NCBI GenBank assembly: GCA_037074705.1
Contig: CM073593.1
Coordinates: 63,901,501 to 63,965,500, forward strand
Direction of reading: 5' to 3'
Source: Zhengitettix transpicula
Taxonomy: Eukaryota; Arthropoda; Insecta; Orthoptera; Tetrigidae
DNA: 64,000 bases
Shown: piece after piece, positions 55,301-60,998 of the stretch
Layout: every line of letters begins with the position of its first letter
Numbering within the stretch: the stretch's first letter is position 1
The notes under the pieces: model-generated
Seen by the model: the letters and a program-made list of their open reading frames with translations, nothing else
Told to the model about the DNA's origin: nothing
Database searches by the model: none
Program-made: the position numbers and the translations under genes

Positions 55301-57766
55301 TATTTATAAATATAAGTTGACTGTAAGATATGCGTAATCCAGTAATACTTGTTTACAAACAACTAGGATGTAATGAATGATGATAATATTTTGAAAATAA
55401 AATATAAACTGAAGAACAATAAAATATAAGTGGATTAGTTTTTGAGGTATGAAATTTTCTAATCTCATGGACAGCATTCTTTATAAAACACTGTCAGGTA
55501 AAAAATTATTCACAGGCAGACAAAAATTACATTACAAATATTACGTATAGGAATTACAACATCTATAAATTTTATTTGTAAGTCACTGGCCATATTTTTA
55601 TTATTGCTTTTTTATACAAACTCTATTCCAAATATTAAGTAATTTTTAGTGGAACTAAATGCGGAGATTCTTGGAAGAATTGTATATACCATTTTCTGTT
55701 GTAACAGTTCTTAGAAATGAACCTAATTAGACAGGATAAATACTGGAATGGAACTGTTATATACAATAATAAATCTAATTTTAAACTATTCTGTGTGAAT
55801 CAAAATTAAAATAATATGCCACATTCTATGAGGAACTGTACAACTAATAAAATTAATACTATATATCAAGTTTAACATCTGTGTAAATAAATTTGATGAA
55901 AAAAACAGCCAATTAAAAATATTTTATTTCATTAATTGATTAAATTACACATATTTTTGGTTCTTATGGGGAAACTGAGAAATAGAATTTTAAAAGCTTT
56001 ATTTACTCAAATTGTGCAGTAACAAAGTGTCTGACAAAAATTCCAAGAGGGAAAAATGTTTGTATTGACCCCCTTTTAAGTTTGTGCACTTCTGTTACAT
56101 CCTGAATATATACCAATTCATATCATCATTCAATATGTGTAAAATCATTATAGCCTGCCATTTCAAGTCATTTGAAATCAAAATTATAAGAAATATCAAT
56201 TCAAAATTACTGAATTTACCAAGATCAGAAATGATTATTATTGCTTACAAATACACAAGAATTTGAAAGGTGTATTTCTTTTTGTTTAGCAATATTTTTT
56301 TATATTTAATATTATACTATTCTTTTTAATTGCACCCAAATTCAATTACATTCTAATTTTGATGAATTTTTCAAATTTGATACTAAACTTATACATTTTA
56401 TGTGAATAACTTCAAATTATTTAGCATACTCCATGAATTTCATATCAGATTTAACACAGCATTATTTATATTTAGTTTATTTCAAGGAATAACAACCATT
56501 AACTTGCTAACATATCTACAAACAAATTTAATATTTTATCGTGTAAGGAATTTTAACTGTGCTTCTGATATTGTTTCCATTTTGTTACAGTTTTTGTGTT
56601 AGTATTTTTTTGTTTTAACCATCGTAAAATAGTTAAAAAGAAACCACCTGCTTTGGATGATGTTCGTGAGAACATTATAAGCTACAATGATGAAGGTGGA
56701 GGTGAAGATGACATGACTGTATTTGATATGAAACCTCTTCAGGTGCCTGTTGGTTCTGCAGAGACAGCTATTAATGCTGATATTGTTGGTAAGTTTGTAA
56801 ATTTATTTAATTAGATAGTATCAAAGATTAAAATAGTTTGTACATAATTATCAACTTGCTGACCTTCATCTCAGTTATGCAAGAAACAGTGTGATATTTT
56901 ATACCCATATACTGCTATATTTTATTTCTACTGCATTTTGATATTTGTCAATAATGCTCTATTTGTAGATTTATTTGTGTGTTGATTGACTCTCCAGCCA
57001 TAAAATACACTCCTGCTACATGCATATTAACCAGACTAGTTGCTACAAGCCTTGAGTTTCAAGTATTTATATGCTACAAGCCTTGAGTTTCAAGTATTTA
57101 TATGCTACAGTATCCTTTGTTATTTATTGTGCAACACTTGATGCATTTGTAGAACCTTTTATACCACATTGGTAACATTTCCTTAATCTTCTTTTGTCTC
57201 TTTGAGGATGCTATTAATGGAACTCTCATTTCACTATAACTTTGTAGTTTTTGCAAATAATGACCTTATACATGCTTACATAACTAACTGATTCATAATA
57301 AAGTAAAGCAAAAGGTTTTGTGGGATTATTATGACAGATATGTAATTTAAAAAATTCTTTCATTTCAGAATCAAAATCAGATGAAAATATTTGGTCAAAC
57401 GCTTTAGAGAAATGTGCTCAGAATGCAGAAATTGATCCAAATATACTACTTCCTGATGACCTCAGAAATTATGCTTTTGAAGGTGGTGGTAGTACTTCTG
57501 GTTCACTATCTTCTCTAGCATCTAGTGAGTTGATTTCTTTTCTGAAATTCAGTTTCAATTTATTGTTTGTTTTTATATATAAATAATTACTATATCTTTT
57601 TGTAACAGGTACAGAAGAAAATATTCAAGACTTTGGGTATATTTTTACCTGGGGTCCGAAATTTGTAAACATTGCAAACATTTACAGTAAGAGGGACAGC
57701 AAATCTAGGAATTGTAACAAACAAGATAAAAATATTCAATCTGAATTCACTGACACAAAATTTTGA
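15312..57766 (+). CDS. CadN: Neural-cadherin (CadN/CadN2 clade), 25 exons, 5'-partial
   Basis: This is a calcium-dependent homophilic adhesion receptor of the plasma membrane that links to catenins. Coding exons: 15312-15427, 30470-30634, 34217-34354, 39964-40150, 40388-40621, 41075-41247, 41325-41474, 41557-41853, 42421-42694, 42817-43016, 43338-43501, 44034-44202, 44672-44878, 45240-45511, 45773-45978, 46943-47085, 49708-49968, 50309-50659, 51017-51130, 51571-51757, 52048-52237, 54957-55198, 56591-56788, 57369-57524, 57609-57766. All junctions are GT-AG and phase-compatible; the joined frame is 1649 codons plus TGA with no internal stop. Domain order: about seven cadherin repeats with DxND linkers (residues 1 to about 720), membrane-proximal region, EGF, LG1, EGF, LG2, two EGF-like units, a TM helix near 1463-1487, then the catenin-binding tail. 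The order matches insect DN-cadherins. The tail is diverged and lacks a Pro/Met-rich middle block I recall from Drosophila CadN, so a CadN2-like paralogue is likely. The start codon, signal peptide and N-terminal repeats lie left of the window. A possible polyadenylation signal (AATAAA) is at 58084-58089. Confidence 0.93.
15525..16330 (+). mobile_element. LINE reverse-transcriptase fragment
   Basis: Broken frames encode the end of a non-LTR reverse transcriptase. The catalytic FADDQ box is at 15620-15634. An open stretch at 15739-15936 carries [17 protein letters not shown] and [19 protein letters not shown], and beyond it, in another frame, come [18 protein letters not shown] and [12 protein letters not shown] words. 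Frameshifts and stops show it is dead and 5'-truncated. It sits in intron 1 on the same strand as the cadherin. Confidence 0.88.
18364..18403 (+). repeat. Perfect 20-bp tandem duplication
   Basis: ACGTGTTGTTCATATACAGA occurs twice in exact tandem. A short local slippage event. Confidence 0.95.
18552..18573. repeat. Poly-C tract
   Basis: A C-rich run interrupted only by single G and T bases, unusual in this AT-rich window. Confidence 0.9.
19520..19888 (-). repeat. Family A interspersed repeat, copy 2
   Basis: Minus-strand copy: GTAGACCTTGGTCATGCGGT, GAGCTGCCTCCTAAACTGGT, GATGCCGGATAGGATCCTTAA and a terminal ACGTGGATTTCCCTACGTTA match the copy at 38.1-38.55 kb in order. An internal stretch (from about 19650 to 19725) is more diverged. 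Confidence 0.8.
21144..21343 (+). mobile_element. Full-length tRNA-derived SINE with target duplication
   Basis: The head GACCTCCTGTGATGCAGGGG is followed by a B box in GGTCCCGGGTTCGAATCCCG, a body with CTCGTCAAATCAGGTCACC, and an (ATAA)n tail. The 11-bp word AATAAATATAC flanks it exactly at 21133-21143 and 21344-21354. About 200 bases with intact promoter boxes point to a fairly recent insertion. It is not a tRNA gene because it lacks a complete cloverleaf. Confidence 0.9.
21940..22020 (+). mobile_element. Possible retroelement 3' tail
   Basis: ACACCTGATGAAGTCCAAGA followed by GAGGACGAAAAGTTGTGTAG and TTAATAAATTATG resembles the CCTGA-to-GAAACGTTG endings of some Penelope-like or related elements. 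No coding remnant is visible upstream, so the call is weak. Confidence 0.3.
22250..22440 (+). repeat. Family C repeat, copy 1
   Basis: AAGCATCTTTCTCCAACTTT, GCTTCAGCAAGCTGCATTGC, GGTGTGGAGATTTGATTTTC and GCAGAGCTATCCTTGATAGA match the copy at 28826 in order. Confidence 0.75.
22831..22973. repeat. Hairpin flanked by 12-bp direct repeats
   Basis: Two arms (22839-22874 and 22882-22918) pair with one mismatch and one bulge around a 7-base loop; the arm core is AAGAAAGATAGCCAAT. The word AACAGTAGGAAT flanks the segment at 22831-22842 and 22962-22973. It looks like a small fold-back insertion. The arms are longer than usual for an animal miRNA precursor. Confidence 0.7.
23795..24838 (+). repeat. 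Family A cluster, four tandem copies
   Basis: Four consecutive copies start near 23795 (short), 23905, 24209 and 24575, three of them with a near-identical GGGTAATCCACATAGTGGCA start. Shared blocks include TACCCGGCATTCGCCTAAAA and GGTACTTGTCCCACGCCCTT. The third copy extends through CAGTTTAGGAGGCAGCTAGC to TAGCGGAAAACTCTTACCG. Open frames across them (for example 24700-25011) are by-products of the repeat. Confidence 0.85.
25560..26090. promoter_or_regulatory. Candidate intronic conserved element
   Basis: A CpG-rich block in AT-rich intron with many TAAT/ATTA words (GGCATTAATC, CAATTAATTTTCAAATAATT, TTTATTAATG) and TCAATCAAT, the kind of base make-up seen in developmental enhancers. It has no open frame with protein character and no match to the repeats in this window. 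The regulatory role is only inferred. Confidence 0.3.
26531..27076 (-). mobile_element. mariner-family internal-deletion derivative
   Basis: 546 bp between TA target bases, with terminal inverted repeats of about 36 bases (CGAGCGTGAGTCAATAAGTA / CGAGGGTGATTCAATACGTA on the opposite strand). On the minus strand, from ATG at 26932, an N-terminal HTH-type fragment starts [20 protein letters not shown]. It is fused through frames with internal stops to a transposase C-terminus ending KNGDYVEK before a stop. The catalytic middle is missing, so it can only have moved with a transposase supplied from elsewhere. Confidence 0.9.
27960..28045 (+). mobile_element. Possible degenerate tRNA-like SINE
   Basis: GTGGCGTGTGACTCAGTGGT resembles an A-box region, but the B-box position (CGGTTTCCAAGATTAC) is poor. 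It could be an old SINE head of a different family from the copy at 21144. Confidence 0.35.
28826..29000 (+). repeat. Family C repeat, copy 2
   Basis: AAGCACCCTTCTCCACTTTG, GCTACAGCAAAGCTGCATTG, AGGTGTGGAGATAGGATTTG and GCAGAGCTATCATTGATAGA parallel copy 1 at 22250. It lies inside the possible LTR remnant. Confidence 0.75.
29341..29394. repeat. (TA)n microsatellite, 54 bases
   Basis: Longest uninterrupted dinucleotide tract in the window, at the right edge of a CpG-rich block. Confidence 0.97.
30470..30634 (+). CDS. CadN: CadN exon 2 (end of one repeat, start of next)
   Basis: Runs for 55 whole codons between TTCTGCAG and GTAACT. It contains the calcium-binding linker [11 protein letters not shown], which closes one cadherin repeat, and then opens the next with a [11 protein letters not shown] strand. 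By hand count 32 of 55 codons end in G or C, far more than exons right of 39 kb. Confidence 0.92.
30635..34216 (+). other. CadN: CadN intron 2
   Basis: No coding potential seen. It carries the left member of a direct-repeat pair at about 33005-33390. A CpG-rich stretch runs up to exon 3 (33820-34180). Confidence 0.85.
33005..33390 (+). repeat. Direct repeat bracketing exon 3, left copy
   Basis: Blocks CAAAGCTTCAAGGATGTGGA, ACATTTTTTGAACCTATATC, GTGCTAACTATTTACACTAA and AAGCTCATTTGTTAATGCAG occur in the same order as in the copy at 36095-36421. The copies are clearly diverged and differ by small insertions. Confidence 0.75.
34217..34354 (+). CDS. CadN: CadN exon 3 (cadherin repeat core)
   Basis: Runs for 46 whole codons between TTTTAG and GTAATG, encoding [13 protein letters not shown] and a [14 protein letters not shown] strand. 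It joins exon 4 to give the LDRD calcium-site motif. The exon is bracketed by two similar direct repeats (near 33.0 and 36.1 kb) and is the last exon in the CpG-rich part of the window. Confidence 0.92.
36095..36421 (+). repeat. Direct repeat bracketing exon 3, right copy
   Basis: Blocks CAAAGCTTCAAAGGTGTGTG, TCGGACCTATATCCAATTAA, ATGCTAACTATATGCACCAA and AAGCTCACTTTTGAATGCAA match the left copy in order. Whether this is a local duplication or two insertions of one repeat family cannot be decided here. Confidence 0.75.
38150..38550 (-). repeat. Family A interspersed repeat, copy at 38 kb
   Basis: Well preserved minus-strand copy: GACCTTGGGCATACGGTAAG, GCCAGCTGCCTCCTAAACTG, CGACCTACCTGATGCAGG and GGATCCTTAACATATAGCCC. 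It is the last CpG-rich repeat before the CpG boundary. Open frames on both strands (38122-38535, 38207-38539) come from the repeat itself. Confidence 0.85.
39080..39560 (+). mobile_element. Decayed LINE reverse-transcriptase fragment
   Basis: [16 protein letters not shown] (from 39101) followed in other frames by [17 protein letters not shown] and [10 protein letters not shown] matches the C-terminal part of jockey-like reverse transcriptases in order. Stops and frameshifts are many. It is nearly free of CpG, unlike the LINE at 15.5 kb. Confidence 0.75.
39964..40150 (+). CDS. CadN: CadN exon 4
   Basis: Encodes [20 protein letters not shown], a block strongly conserved in insect neural cadherins, then the linker [12 protein letters not shown]. 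It ends in phase 1 before GTAGAT. It is the first exon inside the CpG-poor domain, and codon use is AT-rich from here on. Confidence 0.95.
40214..40299 (+). repeat. Duplicated (TA)n-containing unit
   Basis: ATTACTCACACAAATATATA occurs twice in tandem, each followed by a TA tract; the second tract runs 40265-40299. Confidence 0.9.
40388..40621 (+). CDS. CadN: CadN exon 5
   Basis: Encodes [17 protein letters not shown] and [20 protein letters not shown], nearly identical to what I recall of DN-cadherins. It forms most of one cadherin repeat. The acceptor is TTTACAG and the donor GTATGC, phase 1 to phase 1. A (TA)n microsatellite ends about 90 bases before the acceptor. Confidence 0.95.
41075..41247 (+). 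CDS. CadN: CadN exon 6
   Basis: Encodes [20 protein letters not shown], the linker and start of the next repeat. The acceptor (CTGTGAAG) has a poor pyrimidine tract, but the start is fixed by phase and by conservation of the GTGTAS junction. It ends in phase 0 before GTATTA. Confidence 0.9.
41325..41474 (+). CDS. CadN: CadN exon 7
   Basis: Runs for 50 whole codons between TTTTCAG and GTGAGG, encoding a repeat core with [13 protein letters not shown] and FKIQVSDK. Only 10 of 50 codons end in G or C, in sharp contrast with exon 2. Intron 6, before it, is only 77 bases long. Confidence 0.93.
41557..41853 (+). CDS. CadN: CadN exon 8
   Basis: Runs for 99 whole codons between TTTAG and GTATGC. 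It carries the linker [12 protein letters not shown], then most of the next cadherin repeat, with the calcium-site strands [16 protein letters not shown] and LDREE. Confidence 0.93.
42421..42694 (+). CDS. CadN: CadN exon 9
   Basis: Begins after TTTTTAG and ends in phase 1 before GTAAGT. It encodes [17 protein letters not shown], the linker [12 protein letters not shown], and the start of the next repeat ([10 protein letters not shown]). Both splice sites are strong. Confidence 0.94.
42817..43016 (+). CDS. CadN: CadN exon 10
   Basis: Encodes [25 protein letters not shown] and the atypical linker [13 protein letters not shown], which in DN-cadherins marks entry to the last cadherin repeat. The acceptor is TTCTACAG and the donor GTAAGC, phase 1 to phase 0. 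Confidence 0.95.
43338..43501 (+). CDS. CadN: CadN exon 11
   Basis: Encodes the membrane-proximal cadherin repeat with [20 protein letters not shown] and [13 protein letters not shown], both typical of insect neural cadherins. The acceptor is ATTCCAG; it ends in phase 2 before GTAATT. Confidence 0.94.
43850..43975. repeat. Family B repeat fragment
   Basis: GACCTGAAATCAACAGTTGG and AATGTGTTATTTAATTTGAT / CTCATCACATTTTCATTTTA share order and wording, in part in opposite orientation, with the fold-back element at 53330-53597. Confidence 0.6.
44034..44202 (+). CDS. CadN: CadN exon 12
   Basis: Finishes the last cadherin repeat ([23 protein letters not shown]) and enters the membrane-proximal region ([18 protein letters not shown]). 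The acceptor is TTTTCAG and the donor GTAAGT, ending in phase 0. A B-family repeat fragment lies in the intron just upstream. Confidence 0.94.
44672..44878 (+). CDS. CadN: CadN exon 13
   Basis: Runs for 69 whole codons encoding part of the membrane-proximal region shared by non-chordate classical cadherins: [19 protein letters not shown] and [16 protein letters not shown]. The first half is lysine- and leucine-rich and less conserved. Confidence 0.92.
45240..45511 (+). CDS. CadN: CadN exon 14
   Basis: Encodes [16 protein letters not shown] and the first half of an EGF-like domain ([13 protein letters not shown]). The cysteine spacing follows the membrane-proximal region of DN-cadherins. It ends in phase 2 before GTATAT. 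Confidence 0.93.
45773..45978 (+). CDS. CadN: CadN exon 15
   Basis: Completes the EGF-like domain ([15 protein letters not shown]) and begins the first laminin-G domain ([34 protein letters not shown]). It ends in phase 1 before GTACCC. Confidence 0.95.
45979..46942 (+). other. CadN: CadN intron 15
   Basis: AT-rich; its only recognisable content is the antisense jockey-like LINE fragment annotated at 46360-46715. Confidence 0.85.
46360..46715 (-). mobile_element. Decayed jockey-like LINE 3' fragment
   Basis: On the minus strand a worn frame reads [20 protein letters not shown], then [20 protein letters not shown], with two stops. This matches the region after the reverse-transcriptase domain in jockey elements (YGIQLWG, RDL-P-V). 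It lies antisense in CadN intron 15. Confidence 0.75.
46943..47085 (+). CDS. CadN: CadN exon 16
   Basis: Encodes the core of LG1: [19 protein letters not shown] and [16 protein letters not shown]. The acceptor is CATTTCAG and the donor GTATGT, phase 1 to phase 0. The preceding intron contains an antisense LINE fragment. Confidence 0.95.
47555..47710 (+). repeat. Intron 16 duplicated segment, copy 1
   Basis: GAGGTGCGCC, CAGCTTCTCTGCATAACAAA, GGGGCTTAAACAATCACAAC and a TATTCAAGATTTTGCTGA block, matched in order by copy 2. Confidence 0.65.
48499..48745 (+). repeat. Intron 16 duplicated segment, copy 2
   Basis: GAGGTGCGCC, CAGCTTCTCTGCATGACTTG, GGGGTTTAAACAATCTCAAC, then an extra AT-rich stretch before TATTCAAGATTTTTCTGA. 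It starts 944 bases after copy 1. Confidence 0.65.
49708..49968 (+). CDS. CadN: CadN exon 17
   Basis: Runs for 87 whole codons finishing LG1: [31 protein letters not shown] and [16 protein letters not shown]. It follows a 2.6-kb intron that contains locally duplicated sequence. Confidence 0.95.
50309..50659 (+). CDS. CadN: CadN exon 18
   Basis: The longest exon in the window, 117 codons. It encodes [18 protein letters not shown], an EGF-like domain (CEEHGTC and [12 protein letters not shown]), then the start of LG2 ([34 protein letters not shown]). Confidence 0.96.
51017..51130 (+). CDS. CadN: CadN exon 19
   Basis: Runs for 38 whole codons of LG2: [17 protein letters not shown] and [12 protein letters not shown]. 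The acceptor is ATTTAG and the donor GTAAGT. Confidence 0.94.
51571..51757 (+). CDS. CadN: CadN exon 20
   Basis: Continues LG2 with [36 protein letters not shown] and FEVQSDYNK. The acceptor TTCTTTTTAG is strong; it ends in phase 1 before GTAACA. Confidence 0.95.
52048..52237 (+). CDS. CadN: CadN exon 21
   Basis: Ends LG2 with [20 protein letters not shown] and [14 protein letters not shown], then starts an EGF-like unit ([20 protein letters not shown]). The start at 52048 follows family alignment, but the acceptor (AATGTAG) lacks a pyrimidine tract. An in-frame AG at 52031-52032 would add five residues. A stronger-looking acceptor ending at 52016 would shift the frame to a stop. Confidence 0.88.
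53380..53597. mobile_element. Fold-back element (family B)
   Basis: Arms 53408-53460 and 53512-53564 are 53-base inverted repeats with one mismatch (core AGTAGTTGGTCCAGTCTGGC). Weaker pairing extends outward to about 53380 and 53597. The 51-base loop contains GAAGAAGG words. Neighbouring sequence at 53335-53375 is shared with 43930-43975, so this is an interspersed family. Confidence 0.85.
53790..54185 (-). mobile_element. Decayed LINE reverse-transcriptase fragment
   Basis: On the minus strand an open run of about 50 codons includes [20 protein letters not shown] and [14 protein letters not shown], followed in a shifted frame by [17 protein letters not shown]. These are the conserved QFGF and LSKAFD-V-H-ILL blocks of jockey/CR1-like reverse transcriptases. 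It is inactive and antisense in intron 21. Confidence 0.85.
54957..55198 (+). CDS. CadN: CadN exon 22 (EGF and most of the TM helix)
   Basis: Encodes the last EGF-like domain ([25 protein letters not shown]), a short linker and most of the single transmembrane helix ([17 protein letters not shown]). It corresponds to the alternatively spliced exon 18 position in Drosophila CadN. I see only one copy here. Confidence 0.95.
55199..56590 (+). other. CadN: CadN intron 22, interrupting the TM helix
   Basis: AT-rich, CpG-poor, no recognised repeat or exon. It splits the transmembrane helix codons after IIIF, in phase 1. Confidence 0.85.
56591..56788 (+). CDS. CadN: CadN exon 23 (juxtamembrane p120 site)
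   Basis: Completes the membrane helix ([11 protein letters not shown] stop-transfer) and encodes the conserved juxtamembrane motif [20 protein letters not shown], known in the family as the p120-catenin binding core. It then has [11 protein letters not shown] and ends in phase 1 before GTAAGT. Confidence 0.95.
57041..57102 (+). repeat. Perfect 31-bp tandem duplication
   Basis: TGCTACAAGCCTTGAGTTTC plus the following 11 bases occurs twice in exact tandem, with a partial third start, in CadN intron 23. Confidence 0.95.
57369..57524 (+). CDS. CadN: CadN exon 24 (beta-catenin binding)
   Basis: Begins with a poorly conserved acidic stretch, then encodes [20 protein letters not shown], the core beta-catenin binding segment of classical cadherins. 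The acceptor is CATTTCAG and the donor GTGAGT, phase 1 to phase 1. Confidence 0.95.
57609..57766 (+). CDS. CadN: CadN exon 25 (C-terminus and stop)
   Basis: Encodes the end of the catenin-binding tail ([19 protein letters not shown]) and a lysine- and asparagine-rich C-terminal extension that I cannot align to the family, ending at TGA 57764-57766. The extension differs from what I remember of the CadN C-terminus and supports paralogue status. Confidence 0.92.
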
Positions 57767-58083
57767 TTGTTATTGTTATGTACATGTATTTTGTAAGGTC
57801 TACAAGATATAACATATATTGAGTTCTGTGAACTCTACAAAATCTATTGAAAGGAATTACTCAGGTTATGTCATTCCTGGTTTTAACTATTGTTATTTGT
57901 GTATAAATTATTTTATACCTACTTAAACAAGAAATTATTTAAAAGAGCCTGTTGACAAAGTAGAATTATTTATTTTATGTAGTAAAATTTAAAATTTATT
58001 TACTGAAATACATGAAACTAAATGTTGCTGTAAATTATGTCCGCCATTTTAATTTGATAAATAGAAAACATTGTGGTAAGCCT

Positions 58084-58089
58084 AATAAA
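58084..58089 (+). terminator. CadN: Candidate CadN polyadenylation signal
   Basis: First AATAAA found downstream of the cadherin stop, 318 bases after TGA. Later AATAAA or AATAAA-like words exist, so alternative sites are possible. Confidence 0.4.
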
Positions 58090-58711
58090 GTCAATCATTG
58101 CACGTATTTTAAGTACTAGTAACATAAATGTGACTACATATTATTGCATTTATTTTCCACTAATTAAATATGATATAGTAAGGAATAGATGTCAGATGTA
58201 GATTATAATTGGTAACTTAACTGATAATTTCATTTTATAAAATTTAATTGGTTTACTTAATAATAAATTTTTAACAATGAGTAAGTGAAAGTGATAACTG
58301 GAAACTTAATTCTACAAAACATTGTAATTTTTACCTTTTATATATAGAATTTTATGAAATGTGATTAAATATTTTTCTCTATTATACTTTACAATTATTT
58401 TCAATATCCTATTTTCCCTTTATGAATTATTAAGGTATAAATAGAAGGGTATTTAAAATTAAAATAAATTTGAATAACTTGGAAAGGAATTTTTTTCAGC
58501 CGAGTTTTGCGGTCATATTATTCAACCAAAATCTATAGTCAAGCAGGCTTCAGATTTACCCTCCCAAAGAATTTTTTCTTATATATATTTAGTTCATTTT
58601 ATAAAATGTAATTTTCTTTGATTGTCACTAATATAATTACTGTATTTCTCTGGAGATGAAGCCAGTTCAGTTCTGTGTTTGCCTTACAGCAGTGTTTCCT
58701 AAAATCTGTGT

Positions 58712-58803
58712 TTAACCCTTTGCACTCAAGGGCTACGGAGCGGAGCCATTTAAAATTGTCTTCAATCTCGAGGGCTCCGCTACGGTTAAGTGCAAAGGGT
58801 TAA
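58712..58803. mobile_element. Palindromic piggyBac-like MITE
   Basis: 92 bases bounded by TTAA on both sides, with inverted termini CCCTTTGCACT and inner inverted words around GGAGCGGAGCC / GGGCTCCGCTACGG. The TTAA target and CCCTTTG end are typical of piggyBac-related MITEs. It keeps five CpG sites in a region otherwise almost without them. Confidence 0.75.
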
Positions 58804-60807
58804 TTGACAACCTTCACTTTGTTATTTGGACATTCTTACTGGCAATGTGACAATATTTAGATTTATAGTTAAAAAACATTAAATGTCTCAAAGGTTAATT
58901 CAAAAGTACATCATAACTGACAAAGAAATTGGCAAAGCTATAAATCAATAATATTCAATTTTTTAAAATATCATGAAACTGATAATGCATAGAATTATGT
59001 GATAAATATAGGTAAATTAGAAAAATTAATGAAACAGATTTTTACTTGATCACATTATGAGTTTTAAGAATTTTTTTATATAAATTACAGAATATTCCCT
59101 TTCTTTGAATTTTTGTTACTAAATTAAGTACAAGTTTTAATTGTTGTAAATATGTTATCAGGTAGAAGAAATTAAAATATATAAAACTGTACTGCATAAA
59201 AACATTGCAAATGAATCAACATATCACATCTAAAAACAACTACATATATAAATTTCACAGAGTTTGCATATTTATGCTTACACATAATCTACCAAATAAA
59301 ATGCATCCTTTGCCTAGTATTTTACAGCAGCCAAATTAAGACTTCTTGCCGAGTTAATGAGCCACCTATGCAGGTTAATCCTAGCAGTTCCCGAAAGATG
59401 CTCATACCCTCCCTTAGCCACAGTTCACACAACTTCAAACATTTCTTACCACTATGGTAAAAGCCCTACACATTAAATGTTCTGCTTTTGAACTTGATCT
59501 GAGAAAAATATCCTTCCAATATGTGACTATGTTTTAATTAACACATGGTGTTTGTTATTTCTTTCTCTCTTTTACCCTTTGTCACATCCTTTTTGTAGTA
59601 GGAAGGTTGGTCAGGGCAATGGATTTATTGTGGGGTTCCTGTAGCTGCTTTATGGCCAACACTTGCTACAGTCTTCAGTACTCAGTGTTCAGTTTGTAGT
59701 TTAATTACTGTTGCTGGCATAAAAGATAAAAACATCAATTTAACACCAACCACAGACAATTTTCAATTATTTTCTAACCCCAGATTGTATTTTTCAAACT
59801 TCTAAAATAGTACACAATGGTGGGAATTAACCACACATGTGAGCTGTGGGATGGACAAATGAAAAGTAGCAACTTACAGGCCAGCTGAAACATTAGGTTT
59901 GCATTATTTAATATTAAAATTATTTTAAACAGGAAACATCATTTTCAGGATCAGAAATAAACAAGAAATTATTTTCAAAATATTACCAAAAGTCTGTTAC
60001 AATGAAACCAATTTAATAATAATTGATTTAAGCAAACCAATTAGAAAATAGTTCAACATAATTACTTAAACATACTGGATAATATTTCAAAACCTAAACA
60101 CAGTGAAAATAATTACATTCTGAAAACTGAGTAATTCAGTCTGTATTATTAAAATATGGAGAAAGGTTTTGTCCTTAGAAACCTCAATAAATAGAAAATA
60201 TCTGTTGTAAAATATTATTTATTCTCAACATATAATTTTTCATTCTTGTGTCATCATGAAACACTAAGGAAATGAATTTTGATTAGTTAACAGACTTTAA
60301 GACCACTAATTATAATGACTGAAATAAAATTCAATTTTTTAACATTTGAAATTTATTAACACATGTAAAATTCACACATAAAGCAACAGGAATAAATTTC
60401 AAACTGATATAAATTGATAGAACTAAATAAACATTTAAATGTAGATTATACTCTAAACAAAATAAAATTTTTTAGAAAATATTTTACTATACTGAAAGTA
60501 CTCTAAGATTTGTAACTTAACTTTGAAAAGGTGTACTAGATCAGATAAAGAGTGCATACAAATTTTCTGAATATTAAAATAGCACCCATAATATTTTATG
60601 AAACAGTGAGAATTTTAATTACAATTCCAAGATCATTCTTTGCAATGTACAACATACAATCAAGAACACAAGCACCTCAAAAACAAAAATCTGTAACATC
60701 TTTAAGGTGTGGAATGCATAATACTTTCTACTTCTTCCCAAAATGTACAATTTTTAAGTGACTAGTAAGTAAAATAATGAAAAATTTTCTTATAATAAAA
60801 ATACATT

Positions 60808-60998
60808 TTAAGTTACAGATATTAATGGCTCTACAACTGTGCAACTACCAAGTTCACTGTCAGTCAAATCTTTAGTAACAACTATTCCAGAATCTTCTTC
60901 AGAACTAACTGGAAGAGGATAAGTTATTTCTTCTTTGGTTCCATTTCCAACTTGGAATGACATGTAATTAGTCAGTTCATTTTCCTTTACCTGCCCAC
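60808..60998 (-). CDS. USP20/33 last exon
   Basis: Starts after CTGTTACAG, finishes a serine codon split with the previous exon, and runs open for 62 codons (TNYMSFQVGNGTKEE, VSSEEDSGIVVTKDL) to TAA at 60808-60810. The sequence is acidic and unrecognised. Support comes from the strong acceptor, exact phase and open frame, not from homology. Confidence 0.68.

Larger units (their letters stand above)
57767..60807. other. Shared 3' flank of two convergent genes
   Basis: Holds the 3' untranslated regions of both genes, with a cadherin-side AATAAA at 58084-58089 and a protease-side candidate at 60357-60352. A small palindromic TTAA element sits at 58712-58803. A plus-strand open frame at 60552-60761 has no coding character. 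No further gene is seen. Confidence 0.75.

Noticed and set aside
52238..56590. A second, alternative EGF/TM exon like exon 18a/18b of Drosophila CadN
   Set aside because: I read both flanking introns and found no second copy of the cysteine pattern or hydrophobic segment.
15312..57766. Cadherin as a pseudogene
   Set aside because: All 25 exons are open and in phase with conserved domain residues; weak acceptors at two exons are not enough to call it broken.
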